From Jiella sonneratiae (GTDB lineage: Bacteria; Pseudomonadota; Alphaproteobacteria; Rhizobiales; Rhizobiaceae), in NCBI RefSeq assembly GCF_017353515.1, contig NZ_JAFMPY010000008.1, forward strand, positions 124,001 through 188,000: a stretch of 64,000 nucleotides of DNA. The letters are read 5' to 3'. Position numbers and translations under genes: made by a program. Under the pieces are notes generated by a model. It did no database searches. It was not told the origin of the DNA and saw nothing but the letters and a program-made list of their open reading frames with translations. Below are positions 36,663 to 48,715 of the stretch, piece by piece. Position 1 is the stretch's first letter, and every line of letters starts with the position of its first letter.

Positions 36663-37487
36663 TCAGACGAGGCTCCAGGCGAAGCGCAGGGCGACGATCA
36701 GAAGGAAGCTGCCGAAGCCGAGCTCGAGCTGGCGGCGCGACAGCCGATGGGCGAGCGACGCGCCGAGCGGCACGGCGAGGATCGAGGCCGGCGCCACCAC
36801 GGCGACGGCAAACGCGTTGACGTAGCCGAAGCTCAGGGCCGGCAGCGCCGGCTCGCCCCAGCCGCCGACGACGTAGGTGACGAGGCCGGGAACCGCGATC
36901 AGCGCGCCGACACCGGCGCTGGTCGCCACGGCCTGGTGGATCGGCCGGCCGTAGAGGGTCATGAAGGTGTTGTTGAGGACGCCGCCGCCGATCCCCATCA
37001 GCGACGACAGGAGCCCGATGACGACGCCCGCGACGGAGCGCCCGACCGGCCCCGGCAGGTCGTCGCCGAGTTGCATCGTCAGGCGGCCTATCAGCATCTT
37101 CAGCCCGAGGACGAAGGCGAGCACGGCGAAGATGCCCCGCAGCTCGGCGGAACTTGCGACCGAGGCGAGCAGCGCCCCGGCCACCGCCCCGAGCGGGATC
37201 GGGACCAGCCAGCGCTTCAAAAGCGCCGTGTCGACGGCGCCGCGCTTCAGATGCGAGGCGAGCGAGCGGAGCGAGGTCGGCACGATGATGGCGATCGAGG
37301 AACCGACCGCGAGATGCATCGAGACCAGATGGCTGACCCCGAGCGCCTCGAAGGTCTGGTAGAGCACCGGAACGAAGATCGCCCCGCCGCCGATGCCGAA
37401 GAGGCCCGCGAGGAAGCCGGCCGCCGCAGCGGCCAGGAGAAGCGTCAGGACGAGGGGAACGAGGCTCGCGCCGTCGAGGAGGGTCAT
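36663..37487 (-). CDS. TauE/SafE family membrane transporter
   Basis: A 274-residue inner-membrane protein with about eight hydrophobic helices. The paired motifs FLAGLFGIGGGAIFVPVLYQ and LLSSLMGIGGGVLNNTFMT are the repeat hallmarks of TauE/SafE (sulfite/organosulfonate exporters). Substrate not determinable. Ends close to the convergent protease gene; ATG 37487 has a GAGGAGGG ribosome site. Confidence 0.9.
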   Translation of the reverse strand: MTLLDGASLVPLVLTLLLAAAAAGFLAGLFGIGGGAIFVPVLYQTFEALGVSHLVSMHLAVGSSIAIIVPTSLRSLASHLKRGAVDTALLKRWLVPIPLGAVAGALLASVASSAELRGIFAVLAFVLGLKMLIGRLTMQLGDDLPGPVGRSVAGVVIGLLSSLMGIGGGVLNNTFMTLYGRPIHQAVATSAGVGALIAVPGLVTYVVGGWGEPALPALSFGYVNAFAVAVVAPASILAVPLGASLAHRLSRRQLELGFGSFLLIVALRFAWSLV

Positions 37488-37546
37488 CAGCGGCGTCTAG
37501 CGAATGGGCGGGGCGGTTGCACGCGAAATCGTGCGGGCCCCAGGAT

Positions 37547-39184
37547 TCAGGCGCGCGCCGCCTCGGCCTCGCGCCGCGCGGTCTTCGGCGGCAGCAGGAT
37601 CTCGAAACGCGTGCCCGGCTCGTCGCGCTCCGACAGCCGGATCTCGCCGCCATGGGCCTCGACGATCTCGGCCGCGATCGGCAGGCCGAGGCCGGTGCCG
37701 CCCGAGCGGGCCGATCCGCGAAACGCCTTGAAGAGGTTTTCCCGCGCCACCTCGGGCAGGCCCGGCCCGGTGTCCTCGACGAAGAGCAGGAGGCCGCCCC
37801 AGCCGCCCGGCCCCGGCTGCAGCAGCTCGGCCCCGACGCGGATCTTGCGCACCACCACCGAGGGATCCTCGGCAAGCCCCGCCAGCGCCTCGGCGGCATT
37901 GCGGCAGAGGTTGAGGATGACCCGGTGGAACTGATCCGGATCGACGATGGCGAGGAGGTCGTCCGGGACGGCGTTGATCAGCCCGATCTCCGATTTCGGA
38001 TCGACGGTGAGGCTGCCGAGGACGTCGTCGACGAGATGCTTCAGCCGCACCTCCCGGCGCACCGGCGCGGTTTCCACCGCCCGCCCGTAGGCCAGCACCG
38101 ACTGGGTGTAGTGCAGCGCCCGGTCGAGGCTGCGCAGAAGCAGCGGCGCGAAGCGCTGCACCGTCGGGTCCTCGATCGTCGCCAGCCGGTCGGAGATCAT
38201 CTGGCTGGAGGCGAGGATGTTGCGCAGGTCGTGGTTGATCTTGGAGACGGCAAGGCCAAGGTCCGCGAGGTGGCGCTGCTCGCGCAGCGTCTCGTTGAGC
38301 CGCCGCTGCATAGCCGCGAGTTCCATCTCCGCGACGCCGATCTCGTCGCCGCGCTCGTCCGGGCGGATGATGCGCTCGGAATCCGTCGGGTTGCCGCCGA
38401 AGCTTACCATCGAGCGGGTCATCCGCATGATCGGCCGCACCAGATAGCGGCTGATCGCCGAATAGACGAGGACGGCGGCGAACAGCGCGATCGACAGCGA
38501 CAGGAAGAAGACGTTGCGCGAATAGACCAGCATCGCCATGCGCAGCGGCTTTTCCGACATCACCACCTCGGCGACGAGCGACCCGTCGCCGACCGCGCCC
38601 TGGACGCGCATCGTGCGGTCTCCGCCGAAGAGCAGCGTGTCGAAGGCGCCGAGGATCGTCGCCACCATCGACTGCTCCGTCAGGTCGACCTGGATGTCGG
38701 GAATGGGCACCATCTCGGCGCGGGCGAGCAGGCGCGAGGCGTCCTTGTCGTTGATCGCCAGAAGCTGGGCGTCCAGCGCCTTCAGGAGCGCCGACTCCTG
38801 GTTGGGGCCGAGCACCGAGCCGGCGCCGGCGTCGACCTCCTCCGAAGCGAGCCCGGCGACCGCCACGGCCTCGATCTTGGTGGTCAGCCAGTCGTTGCGG
38901 AACTTCGAGACGGAGGGCACGAAGATCAGGACTTCGGCGAGCATGACGGCGAGCGCGGTGATGGCGAGGATGCGCGTCGACAGCCGCCACCGCACTTTCG
39001 GCACCGGCTCGTCGCCGGATGCCCCAGCCTCCGACCTCGCAGGATCGTCCAAAGAGTGTCCCCGCTCTCGTCCCGCCGCCCTCCCGCGGCGCTCGAACTC
39101 AAATCCGGGCGAACAGCCCGTCCGGTGCTGCGCGTCGGGCCCCGGCTCCCCAGCCGGAATCCTGCGCACAATGCCGGTACTCAT
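37547..39184 (-). CDS. HAMP-domain sensor histidine kinase
   Basis: A 545-residue kinase. A basic, disordered N-terminal segment of ~65 residues precedes the first membrane helix (ILAITALAVMLAEVLIFVP); a periplasmic domain of ~150 residues, a second helix (VFFLSLSIALFAAVLVYSAI) and a HAMP domain (RYLVRPIMRMTRSM) follow. The H-box is divergent (SKINHDLRNILASSQM), as in the HPK4-like group; the ATPase has NLCRNAAEAL, EDTGPGLPE and GTGLGLPIA. No response regulator is adjacent. The start may be further downstream given the odd N-terminus. Confidence 0.88.
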   Translation of the reverse strand: MSTGIVRRIPAGEPGPDAQHRTGCSPGFEFERRGRAAGRERGHSLDDPARSEAGASGDEPVPKVRWRLSTRILAITALAVMLAEVLIFVPSVSKFRNDWLTTKIEAVAVAGLASEEVDAGAGSVLGPNQESALLKALDAQLLAINDKDASRLLARAEMVPIPDIQVDLTEQSMVATILGAFDTLLFGGDRTMRVQGAVGDGSLVAEVVMSEKPLRMAMLVYSRNVFFLSLSIALFAAVLVYSAISRYLVRPIMRMTRSMVSFGGNPTDSERIIRPDERGDEIGVAEMELAAMQRRLNETLREQRHLADLGLAVSKINHDLRNILASSQMISDRLATIEDPTVQRFAPLLLRSLDRALHYTQSVLAYGRAVETAPVRREVRLKHLVDDVLGSLTVDPKSEIGLINAVPDDLLAIVDPDQFHRVILNLCRNAAEALAGLAEDPSVVVRKIRVGAELLQPGPGGWGGLLLFVEDTGPGLPEVARENLFKAFRGSARSGGTGLGLPIAAEIVEAHGGEIRLSERDEPGTRFEILLPPKTARREAEAARA

Positions 39185-39291
39185 ACGGTTTCCGGCAGAT
39201 CACTTCGTGATGCCGGAAACGAAGACGCTCATTCGCCGCGCGGGCTTGATTCGAGCCCCGCTCCGATCGAACGGATCTCGTATCAGGCCCC

Positions 39292-40716
39292 TCAGCCGAA
39301 CCGGGCGAGCATGCCGACCAGTCGCCGCACCGAGGGCTTCTCCGTATAGGGGCGATAGTAGACCGTTGCAGCGCGTTTTCCAATTTCCGCGAGAGTCGGA
39401 TAGGGCGAAACCAGATCGCGCAGATCCGCGACGCCCATCTTCTTGCCGACGGCGAGAGAGAGCATGTTGGTGATCTCGCCCGCCGCCATGCCGGCAACGC
39501 CGCCGCCGAGAATGCGGCCGCCCTCGCCGAGGACCAGCTTGACGAGGCCTCCGGTGCGGCGTTCCGCCTGGGCGCGGTCGTTCTCGCGATAGGGCCAGCG
39601 GACGACGTCCCTGAGGCTGCCGGCGGCTTTCGCCTCCCGCTCGGTCGGGCCGACCTGGCCGAGTTCGGGATCGGTGAAGGTGACATGCGGCAAATGGTCG
39701 CGACGCTCGCGGACCGGCAGGCGGAAGAGGATCGGCCGCAGCACGAGGCCGGCCTGATAGTTGGCGACATGGGTGAATTGCGGCCCGCCGGCGATGTCGC
39801 CGACGGCATAGACGCGGCGGTTGCTGGTGCGCAGGTCCCGCCCGACCTTGATGCCTCGCGCGTCGTAGTCGATGCCCGCCGCCTCGAGGCCGAGGCCGGC
39901 GACGTTCGGCGCCCGCCCCACCGCGACGAGGAGATGGCTCGCCTCGATGGTCTCCCGGCCCTCGTCGGTCTCGATGGTGACGGACGGCCCCCGGTCGCCG
40001 CCCCGGACGGCGACGACCTTGGCCCGCTCGCGCAACGCGACGCCTTCCCCGCGCAGCGTCTCGACGACGACGGCGGCGAGTTCCGGATCGTCGCGGCCGA
40101 GCAGCGCGCCGGCTTCGAGCACCGTCACCCGCGATCCGAGCCGGCGGTGCGCCTGCGCCATTTCCATGCCGATCGGCCCGCCGCCGATGATGACGAGATG
40201 CTCGGGCCGCTGCCTCAGGTCGAAGATCGTCTCGTTGGTGAAATGCGTCGTCTCCCGCAGCCCCGGAATATCGGGGACGAGCGGCGAGGAGCCGGCCGCC
40301 ACGACGAAGCGCCGTGCCTCGACGATCTGGCCGGAGGCGGAGATGGTGCTTTCGCCGACGAACACCGCGTCCGCCTTCAACACGGTGACGCCGAGGCCCT
40401 CGAAGCGCTCGACCGAATCGTTCGGCGCGATCGCCGCGATCACGCCGCGCACGTGGTCCTTCACCGCGGCGAAGTCGATCTCAGGCTCGCCGGCCGAGAT
40501 CCCGAAGCGCTTCGCCTCGCGGATCGCCGCGACGTGCTTGGCGGCGGCGATCAGCGCCTTCGACGGCACGCAGCCGTAGTTCAGGCAGTCGCCGCCCATG
40601 GCGCCGCGCTCGACGAGGACGACCTTCACGCCGAAAGCCGCCGCGGCGGCAGCGGTCGTCAGTCCGCCGGAGCCGCCGCCGATGACGCAGAGATCCGGCT
40701 TCAAGATGGGCGCCAT
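39292..40716 (-). CDS. Pyridine nucleotide-disulfide oxidoreductase (mercuric-reductase-like)
   Basis: A 474-residue FAD enzyme. The N-terminal FAD fold (DLCVIGGGSGGLT), the redox-active disulfide Cys44-Cys49 (GGDCLNYGCVPSK), the NAD(P) fold (IIGGGPIGMEMAQ) and the dimerisation domain are all present. The C-terminal catalytic HPT of lipoamide dehydrogenase and glutathione reductase is YPTLAE here, so the base His is replaced by Tyr; lipoamide dehydrogenase activity is unlikely. Genes of this type are often paired or fused with TVP38 proteins, as here, and are called mercuric-reductase-like. Confidence 0.88.
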   Translation of the reverse strand: MAPILKPDLCVIGGGSGGLTTAAAAAAFGVKVVLVERGAMGGDCLNYGCVPSKALIAAAKHVAAIREAKRFGISAGEPEIDFAAVKDHVRGVIAAIAPNDSVERFEGLGVTVLKADAVFVGESTISASGQIVEARRFVVAAGSSPLVPDIPGLRETTHFTNETIFDLRQRPEHLVIIGGGPIGMEMAQAHRRLGSRVTVLEAGALLGRDDPELAAVVVETLRGEGVALRERAKVVAVRGGDRGPSVTIETDEGRETIEASHLLVAVGRAPNVAGLGLEAAGIDYDARGIKVGRDLRTSNRRVYAVGDIAGGPQFTHVANYQAGLVLRPILFRLPVRERRDHLPHVTFTDPELGQVGPTEREAKAAGSLRDVVRWPYRENDRAQAERRTGGLVKLVLGEGGRILGGGVAGMAAGEITNMLSLAVGKKMGVADLRDLVSPYPTLAEIGKRAATVYYRPYTEKPSVRRLVGMLARFG

Positions 40717-40800
40717 GCCCGTTCCTCCATGGTGATTGCGGACGCGGCAGGCGCCCGGCAGCAGTCCCGGGATCGTCGGCCCGACCGGGTGCGCGACGCG

Positions 40801-41619
40801 TCAGGCCCGGCGCCGGCGCAACACGGTCTTCTTCAGGATGACGCCGAGAATGGCGAGGCCGGCAAGGCCGACGAGGGCGATGGTCATTTCCGGCGTCACC
40901 AGATCCTTGATCGAGACGTGCTGTCCGCCGGCATTGACCAGCGCCTGATCGAGGCCGGAGCCGAGGAACGCATAGACCATCGATCCGGGGATGATGCCGA
41001 GGAAGGTGGTGACGACGTAGGTCGTCAACGAGACGTCGAAGAAGGCGGGCGCGACGTTGACCACGAAGAACGGCAGGACCGGCGTCAGCCGCAGGAGCAG
41101 GAGATAGGCGAAGGCGTCGTCGCGAAAGCCTTCGGCAAAGCGCGCGATCGCCCCGCCGGACTTTCGCCGCAGCACGTCGCCGAAGGCGGTGCGGGCGGCG
41201 ACGAAGAGGATGGTCGCGCCGAGCGTCGCGCCGATCACCGTCAGGGTCCCCCCTAGGAGCCAGCCGAACAGGAAGCCCGACGCGACGGTGACGAGCGAGG
41301 CGGCCGGAAAGGAGACGGCGACGAGGCCGGCATAGACGAGGACGAAGCCGATGCCGGCAAGGAGGAGATGCGCCTCGACATAGTCCTGCAGCGCCTCGCG
41401 GCTTTCGAGAAAGGCGTCGAGAGACAGATAGCGGTGGAGGCCGAGGGCATAGGCGAGAGCCAGCGCCGCGACGAGGACGGCGATCGGAAGATAGCGCGTG
41501 TGTCGCTGCGCCGAACCGCCCGCCCCGCCCCCTTCCCGGCCCGCGTCCTCTCTGACGTCGTCGCTCGGAGCGGCGGTCCCGCCTCCGAAATCCCCGGGCC
41601 TGCGCCTTGCAATCGGCAT
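40801..41619 (-). CDS. TVP38/TMEM64 (DedA-like, VTT domain) membrane protein
   Basis: A 272-residue inner-membrane protein with a hydrophilic N-terminus of ~45 residues and a VTT/SNARE-associated domain. The segments FPAASLVTVASGFLFGWLLGG, GATLGATILFVAART and LRLTPVLPFFVVNVAPAF are typical. Eukaryotic relatives are lipid scramblases. It lies 84 bases upstream of the flavin oxidoreductase and probably forms an operon with it. ATG 41619 was chosen as the nearest start with a GGAGA site. Confidence 0.87.
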   Translation of the reverse strand: MPIARRRPGDFGGGTAAPSDDVREDAGREGGGAGGSAQRHTRYLPIAVLVAALALAYALGLHRYLSLDAFLESREALQDYVEAHLLLAGIGFVLVYAGLVAVSFPAASLVTVASGFLFGWLLGGTLTVIGATLGATILFVAARTAFGDVLRRKSGGAIARFAEGFRDDAFAYLLLLRLTPVLPFFVVNVAPAFFDVSLTTYVVTTFLGIIPGSMVYAFLGSGLDQALVNAGGQHVSIKDLVTPEMTIALVGLAGLAILGVILKKTVLRRRRA

Positions 41620-41858
41620 GAGCGGTGGTGTCTCCGGCGTGCGGCCGCCCGGCGGGCGGCCCGAAGCTGTATCGGCGCTTCCCGTGTCATGGCGACAACC
41701 GGTAAGCGCGGTCGGCAGCGAGCATAGCGACTTCGCTTCTCCGCGCCGCGAGGTTACCGCCTTGGCGCCGTCAAATTTCGAACACGCTTGCGTCAATTGC
41801 GCCGCCCCGGGGTGCAAACGCGGTCGTTTGAAGCCCAAGGGCCGCCGGCGACGCTTCG

Positions 41859-42002
41859 ATCTCTCCGCCCTTGCAGGGGAGATGGGTGACGACCCAGAGG
41901 GGGCGCCTCGGCGCGAATCTCCGACGGGTCTGTGCCCGGCATGCCCCCCTCTGCCTCCTGAGCCGGTCGAAGGGCGGCATCTCCCCCGCACGGGGGGAGA
42001 TC
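41859..42002. repeat. Dispersed intergenic repeat, copy A
   Basis: A ~144-bp element whose ends (ATCTCTCCGCCCTTGCAGGG and CCGCACGGGGGGAGAT) are imperfect inverted repeats. It shares ATCTCC...GGAGATGGG...CCCAGAGGGGG and the terminal GGCATCTCCCCCGCA blocks with the element at 52217. This kind of repeat is common between genes in rhizobial genomes. The whole 41620-42100 gap holds nothing else I can support beyond the TVP38 promoter region. Confidence 0.7.
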
Positions 42003-42100
42003 AGGCCAATCGCCCTCGGCGGCCCCGGCTTTCGGCGCGTGTCCTCACCGACGACCCGGGCCCCGAAGGCCTCCGCGCCGTGCCGTCACGGCGCCAAACC

Positions 42101-43210
<1,110 letters not shown>

Positions 43211-43214
43211 CCGA

Positions 43215-44930
43215 TCATCCTCCCGATGTTTTCGTGCCGCGGGGACCGACCGCCGCGATGAAACCGTCATGCGCGCCGAGCGCGATCAAATCGCCCTCGA
43301 TTCTTCCCGAAAACAGGCCCTCGCCGAGCGGCCGTGCCGTCATATCCTCCGGCAGGGGGAAGGTCGCCGGATGCTCGCCGAGGTTGAAGACGCAAAGGAC
43401 GGCCTCCGACCCCTCTTCGCGCAGCATCGCCAGGATGCCGGGCGCGGCCTCCAGAAAGCGCAGCGAGCCCTTGGTCAGGGCCGGCGTGCGTTTCCTCAGG
43501 GCGATCAGCCGCCGATAGAAATTCATCAGCGACGCCGGGTCGTCCTCGAGCTCGGCGACGGCCCGCGGCAGATGCTCGGCCGGGACGGGAAGCCAGGCCT
43601 CGCCGTCGGAGAAGCCGCCATTACGGTTGTCCTTCGTCCAGACCATCGGCGTGCGGCAGCCGTCGCGGGTCCGAACGTCCGGCCACAGCGCGATGCCGGA
43701 GGGATCGACCATCTTCTCGCGCGGAATGTCGGTTTCGGTGAGGCCGAGTTCCTCCCCCTGATAGAGGCAGACCGAGCCGCGCAGCGTCATCAGGATACCG
43801 GCCGCGAGCCTCAAAACGTCATCCGGCCGGCCGGGGCCTTCCGTCCAGCGCGTTCCGTGTCGGACGACGTCGTGATTGGAGAAGGCCCAGCAGGCCCAGC
43901 CGTCGGGACCGGCGGCATCGAAGCGCTCGATGACGCGGCGGATGGTTTCCGGCTCGGGGATCGCCCCGGAGAGGAACTCGAAGGCGTAGCACATGTGCAG
44001 CTTGTCGCCGCCGGAGCTGTATTCGCCCATCAGTTCGATGCCGGTCGTCCGTTCGCCGATCTCGCCGACGGCGACCGCGCCGAATTCGTCGAGCAGCGCG
44101 CGCATCTGCCTGAGGAATTGCAGATTGTCGGGCCGGTTGCGATCGAAGACGTGGTGCTGGAAGTTGTAGGCGTCGGCGCGCGAGGTATAGATCTCCGATC
44201 GCATCGCCTCGGGCAGGGGCGGATTGTCGCGCAGTTCGGCGTCGTGGAAGTAGAAGTTCGCCGTGTCGAGCCGGAAACCGTCGACGCCGCGCTGCAGCCA
44301 GAAGCGCATCTCGCCGAGAAGCGCTTCCCGGACATCGGGATTGTGGAAGTTCAGGTCCGGCTGTTCAATCAGGAAGTTGTGGAAGTAGTATTGGCGGCGG
44401 CGCGAACTCCAGCGCCATGCCGGGCCGGAAAACACCGACAGCCAGTTGTTCGGCGGCGTACCGTCCTCCTTCGGGTCGGCCCAGACGTACCAGTCGGCCC
44501 TCGGGTTGTCGCGGCTCTGCCGGCTTTCCTCGAACCAGGGATGCTTGTCGGAGGTGTGCGACAGCACCTGATCGATGATCACCTTCAGCCCCAGCCGGTG
44601 CGCCTCGGCGACGAGGGCGTCGAAATCGGCGAGCGTGCCGAAGATCGTGTCGACGTCGCGGTAGTTCGAGATGTCGTAGCCGAAGTCCTTCATCGGCGAG
44701 GGCATGAAGGGCGAGATCCAGATCGCGTCGACGCCGAGCGAGGCGACGTGGGACAGCCGCCGCGTGATGCCCGGCAGGTCGCCGATCCCGTCGCCGTTCG
44801 AATCCTGGAAGGAGCGCGGATAGATCTGGTAGAGGACGCAGCCGCGCCACCAGTCGGCCTCGCGCTGAAGGTCGGCGGCATTCGAAGCGGTGGCGAAGTC
44901 GGTGGTCCCGTCGTCCAAGTCGCGCTCCAT
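43215..44930 (-). CDS. aglA: Alpha-glucosidase (GH13)
   Basis: A 571-residue cytoplasmic glycoside hydrolase family 13 enzyme that splits imported alpha-glucosides (sucrose, trehalose, maltose or palatinose-type). Conserved regions: [15 protein letters not shown], nucleophile Asp in GFRLDTANF, acid/base Glu in AVGEIGE, and FSNHDVVRH. Length is typical of oligo-1,6-/alpha-glucosidases. Its ATG shares one base with the GNAT stop (TGATG). Confidence 0.92.
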   Translation of the reverse strand: MERDLDDGTTDFATASNAADLQREADWWRGCVLYQIYPRSFQDSNGDGIGDLPGITRRLSHVASLGVDAIWISPFMPSPMKDFGYDISNYRDVDTIFGTLADFDALVAEAHRLGLKVIIDQVLSHTSDKHPWFEESRQSRDNPRADWYVWADPKEDGTPPNNWLSVFSGPAWRWSSRRRQYYFHNFLIEQPDLNFHNPDVREALLGEMRFWLQRGVDGFRLDTANFYFHDAELRDNPPLPEAMRSEIYTSRADAYNFQHHVFDRNRPDNLQFLRQMRALLDEFGAVAVGEIGERTTGIELMGEYSSGGDKLHMCYAFEFLSGAIPEPETIRRVIERFDAAGPDGWACWAFSNHDVVRHGTRWTEGPGRPDDVLRLAAGILMTLRGSVCLYQGEELGLTETDIPREKMVDPSGIALWPDVRTRDGCRTPMVWTKDNRNGGFSDGEAWLPVPAEHLPRAVAELEDDPASLMNFYRRLIALRKRTPALTKGSLRFLEAAPGILAMLREEGSEAVLCVFNLGEHPATFPLPEDMTARPLGEGLFSGRIEGDLIALGAHDGFIAAVGPRGTKTSGG

Positions 44931-45447
44931 CAGGCGGCGACCTCGAAAGCCGCATGGTAGGTAATCTCGCCGCGTGGCGCCGGCGGGATGAAGACGAGGC
45001 GCTGCACATACTCGCTCGGCAGACCGCGATAGGTGAGCGCCGGGTCGCTCTCAAAGCCGAAGCGCGAGTAGAAAGCCGGGTCGCCGAGAAGAACGCAGCC
45101 CTTCGCTCCTCTCTCCTTCAGCCTGCGCAGACCATCGCTCACCAGCGCCGTGCCGATCCCCCGGCGCTGGAGCTGCGGCCAGACGGCAACCGGGCCGAGG
45201 CCGTACCAGCCGTTCTCGCCGCTCCCGACCGAAACGGCCGAGAAGGCGATATGGCCGAGAAGGCCGCCATCCTCGTCGACGGCGACGAGGGAGAGCGCCA
45301 AGGCTCCGGCGGCGCGCAGACCATCGACGATCGCGCCTTCCGTTCCGCCGCCATGCGGGGCTTGCGCGAAGGCCGCCGCGACCAGGGCGCGAATGCCGTC
45401 TTCGTCCTCCCGTGCTTCCGGCCGCAGGCGAAACGGGAGAGCCATCG

Positions 45448-45451
<4 letters not shown>
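44930..45451 (-). CDS. GNAT-family N-acetyltransferase inside the agl operon
   Basis: A 173-residue GNAT protein of the YhbS type. The acetyl-CoA loop is QLQRRGIGTALV and the C-terminal strand GCVLLGDPAFYSRFGF is characteristic. It probably acetylates a small amine or protein N-terminus; substrate unknown. It begins with an ATGA overlap with aglG and ends with a TGATG overlap with aglA, so it is truly embedded in the alpha-glucoside operon, which is not so in the known agl loci I recall. Confidence 0.88.
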
Positions 45452-46275
<824 letters not shown>

Positions 46276-46276
46276 C

Positions 46277-47278
46277 TCACCGCCCCCGGCCGCCGAGGTC
46301 GAGCCGGGCGACCTTGATGTAGAACAGGGTGATCAGCGCGATCACCAGGAAGAGCAGGGTCGAGGCGGCCGAGCCGTAGGCGAACTTGTCGAACTGGAAG
46401 AGGTTTTCCTGAGCGAAGACCGACATCGACTTCGTCTGGGTGTTGTTCGGCGTCAAGACGTAGATGAGGTCGAACACCCTGAGCGCATCGAGCGCCCGGA
46501 AAATCACCGCGACGAGGATCGCCGGGCGGATCAGCGGCAGCGTCACCTTCCAGAACACCTTGACCGGATGGATGCCGTCGATCTTCGCCGCCTCGTAGAC
46601 GTCACCGGGCACCATCTGCAGGCCGGCGAGGATCAGCAGCGCCATGAAGGGCGTCGTCTTCCAGACGTCGACGATGATCACCGCCCACATCGCCGTGTCG
46701 GGATCGGCGGTCCAGGCGACCGGCGACGAGATCACCCCGATCGCCATCAGCATGTCGTTGAGGATGCCGAACCGGTCGTTCATCATCCAGGCCCACATCT
46801 TGGCCGAGACGATGGTCGGGATCGCCCAGGGAATCAGCACCGCGGCGCGCACGAAGGCCCGGCCCTTGAATTCGGCGTTGAGGACGAGGGCGAAGACCAG
46901 CCCGAGCGCGGTTTCGATCGTGACCGAGATCACCGAATAATAGACGGTGTTCCAGACCGCGTTCCACCACTGCGGATCGAACAGCAGACCGAAATACTCG
47001 CCCTCCCCGTCGCCGTAGTCGACATATTCCCAGTAGTTGCGCAATCCGACGAACTTCGCGGCTTCGATATCCGACAGGCTGGCGTCGGTGAGCGAGAACC
47101 AGATCGTCTTGACGAGCGGCCAGCCGGCGACGAGGGCGAGGACGAGGATCATCGGCGCCAGGAACATCCAGGCCGAGCGCAGCCGCTGGCGCGACAGGTC
47201 GGAGCGCGGCCGCGCCCCCTCCCGCTCCGTCTGGAGCGCCTTTTCGGTGGGCGGAACACCCGCCTGAACGTTGGCCAT
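46277..47278 (-). CDS. aglF: Alpha-glucoside ABC transporter permease
   Basis: A 333-residue MalF-type permease. A hydrophilic N-terminus (~35 residues) precedes helix 1 (WMFLAPMILVLALVAGWPLV); the EAA loop is YEAAKIDGIHPVKVFWKVTLPL. ATG 47278 has a GGAAG site. It lies 171 bases downstream of the binding-protein gene, which leaves room for a processing or attenuation hairpin between the highly expressed binding protein and the membrane parts. Confidence 0.92.
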   Translation of the reverse strand: MANVQAGVPPTEKALQTEREGARPRSDLSRQRLRSAWMFLAPMILVLALVAGWPLVKTIWFSLTDASLSDIEAAKFVGLRNYWEYVDYGDGEGEYFGLLFDPQWWNAVWNTVYYSVISVTIETALGLVFALVLNAEFKGRAFVRAAVLIPWAIPTIVSAKMWAWMMNDRFGILNDMLMAIGVISSPVAWTADPDTAMWAVIIVDVWKTTPFMALLILAGLQMVPGDVYEAAKIDGIHPVKVFWKVTLPLIRPAILVAVIFRALDALRVFDLIYVLTPNNTQTKSMSVFAQENLFQFDKFAYGSAASTLLFLVIALITLFYIKVARLDLGGRGR

Positions 47279-47449
47279 CGCTTCCTCCCGTCGGATGCCA
47301 TGACACCGAGCGGCTCGCCGGTTCGCCGGTCTCTCGCCTGTCGGCCTTCGTCGTCTCCCGTGCCGCGGGCCCGCCGCGATCGGCCTGCCCCGGACCTCTC
47401 CCACCGGCTGCCGTCCGGCGGGGCCGCTCCGCCATATCCTAAAGGCGGC

Positions 47450-48715
47450 TCACTCCCATCCGCCGCGCTTCAGGCGGCGCAGCCGCTTCTCGAGCTTGTC
47501 GAGATTGTCCGCGGCGGTGCCGCGGCCCGCCAGCGTCTCGTTGACGGCGGTCCAGAACTCCTTGGACACCTCGTTGTACTGCTTCTTGGTGGGCGCCGAG
47601 GGCCTCGGCACGGCGTTGTCGACCACTTTGCCCCAGGAAGCGACGATCGGTTGGGCCTTGGCGATGTCCGGGTCGTCGTAGAGTTCCGGAATGGTCGGCA
47701 GCCGCGACTGGTTGACCGCGCGCTCCTTCTGCGCCCGCTCCGATCCGAGGAACTTCACGAGATCGATCGCCGCGTCCTTGTGCTTGGAGTATTTCGACAC
47801 GGCGAGATTCCAGCCGCCGAGGCAGGCGGCGGAGTTCCCGCCCTCGCCGGCCGGCAGCGGCACCACGTCGAACTTGCCCTTCACGGCCGAGTCGGCGCCG
47901 TTCGACAGCGCGAAGGCATAGGGCCAGTTGCGCATGAAGACGGCATTGCCCGTCTGCCAGACGCCGCGCGACTCCTCTTCCTTGTAGGAGAGCACGCCTT
48001 CCGGCGCGATGGTGCCGATCCAGCCCTTGGCCATGTCGAGGGCGGCCGCCGCCTTGTCGTTGTTGATGGTGATGTCGCCCTCCGGCGAGACGATGCGCCC
48101 GCCGCCGCTCGAAGCGACCCATTCCAGCCCGTCGCAGGTCAGCCCCTCATAGGGAGCGCCCTGGAAGACGAAGCCGGTGAGCTGGGTGTTGCCGGCCTCG
48201 TGCTCCTTCTTGACGATCTCTTCGGCGGTCTTCGTCAGGTCCGACCAGGTCTTCGGCGGCTCCTTGCCGTATTTTTCCAGAAGATCCTTGCGGTAGTAGA
48301 GCGCCGGCGCGTCGGTAAACATCGGGAAGGCGACGAGCTTGCCGTCGACGGTCTGGGATTCGATGATCGAGGGAATGTGCTTGGGGATCTCGTCCTTCAT
48401 CGCGTCCTTCAGGTCGACGAAGCTCGCGGCGAGCTGTGGCGCCCAGATCACGTCGGTGCGATAGACGTCGACATCCTCATTGCCGGCGGAGAGCCACAGG
48501 CGGTACTGGCCGAACTGGTCGGTCGTCGAGGCGGGCATCTCGACGATCTTCACCGTGTTGCCGGACTGCTTCTCGTATTCGTCGAGCTGCATGCGCAGTT
48601 CGGAAATGTCCTTGCCGACCGCGCCGGAGACCAGCGCGAGTTCTTCTGCGCTGGCCGCGCCGCCCGAAAGCATGACGCCCGCCGCCAGGGTGGCGGCCAC
48701 GTTGCGGAAACCCAT
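47450..48715 (-). CDS. aglE: Alpha-glucoside ABC transporter substrate-binding protein
   Basis: A 421-residue periplasmic MalE-type binding protein. A Sec signal peptide ends at GGAASAEEL (about residue 23), without lipobox. Sugar-binding features include FPMFTDAPALYYRKDLLEKYG and the Trp-rich RNWPYAFAL segment. ATG 48715 has an AGGAAG site. As first gene of the operon it fixes the uptake specificity; maltose/sucrose/trehalose-type alpha-glucosides are inferred from the operon. Confidence 0.9.
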   Translation of the reverse strand: MGFRNVAATLAAGVMLSGGAASAEELALVSGAVGKDISELRMQLDEYEKQSGNTVKIVEMPASTTDQFGQYRLWLSAGNEDVDVYRTDVIWAPQLAASFVDLKDAMKDEIPKHIPSIIESQTVDGKLVAFPMFTDAPALYYRKDLLEKYGKEPPKTWSDLTKTAEEIVKKEHEAGNTQLTGFVFQGAPYEGLTCDGLEWVASSGGGRIVSPEGDITINNDKAAAALDMAKGWIGTIAPEGVLSYKEEESRGVWQTGNAVFMRNWPYAFALSNGADSAVKGKFDVVPLPAGEGGNSAACLGGWNLAVSKYSKHKDAAIDLVKFLGSERAQKERAVNQSRLPTIPELYDDPDIAKAQPIVASWGKVVDNAVPRPSAPTKKQYNEVSKEFWTAVNETLAGRGTAADNLDKLEKRLRRLKRGGWE

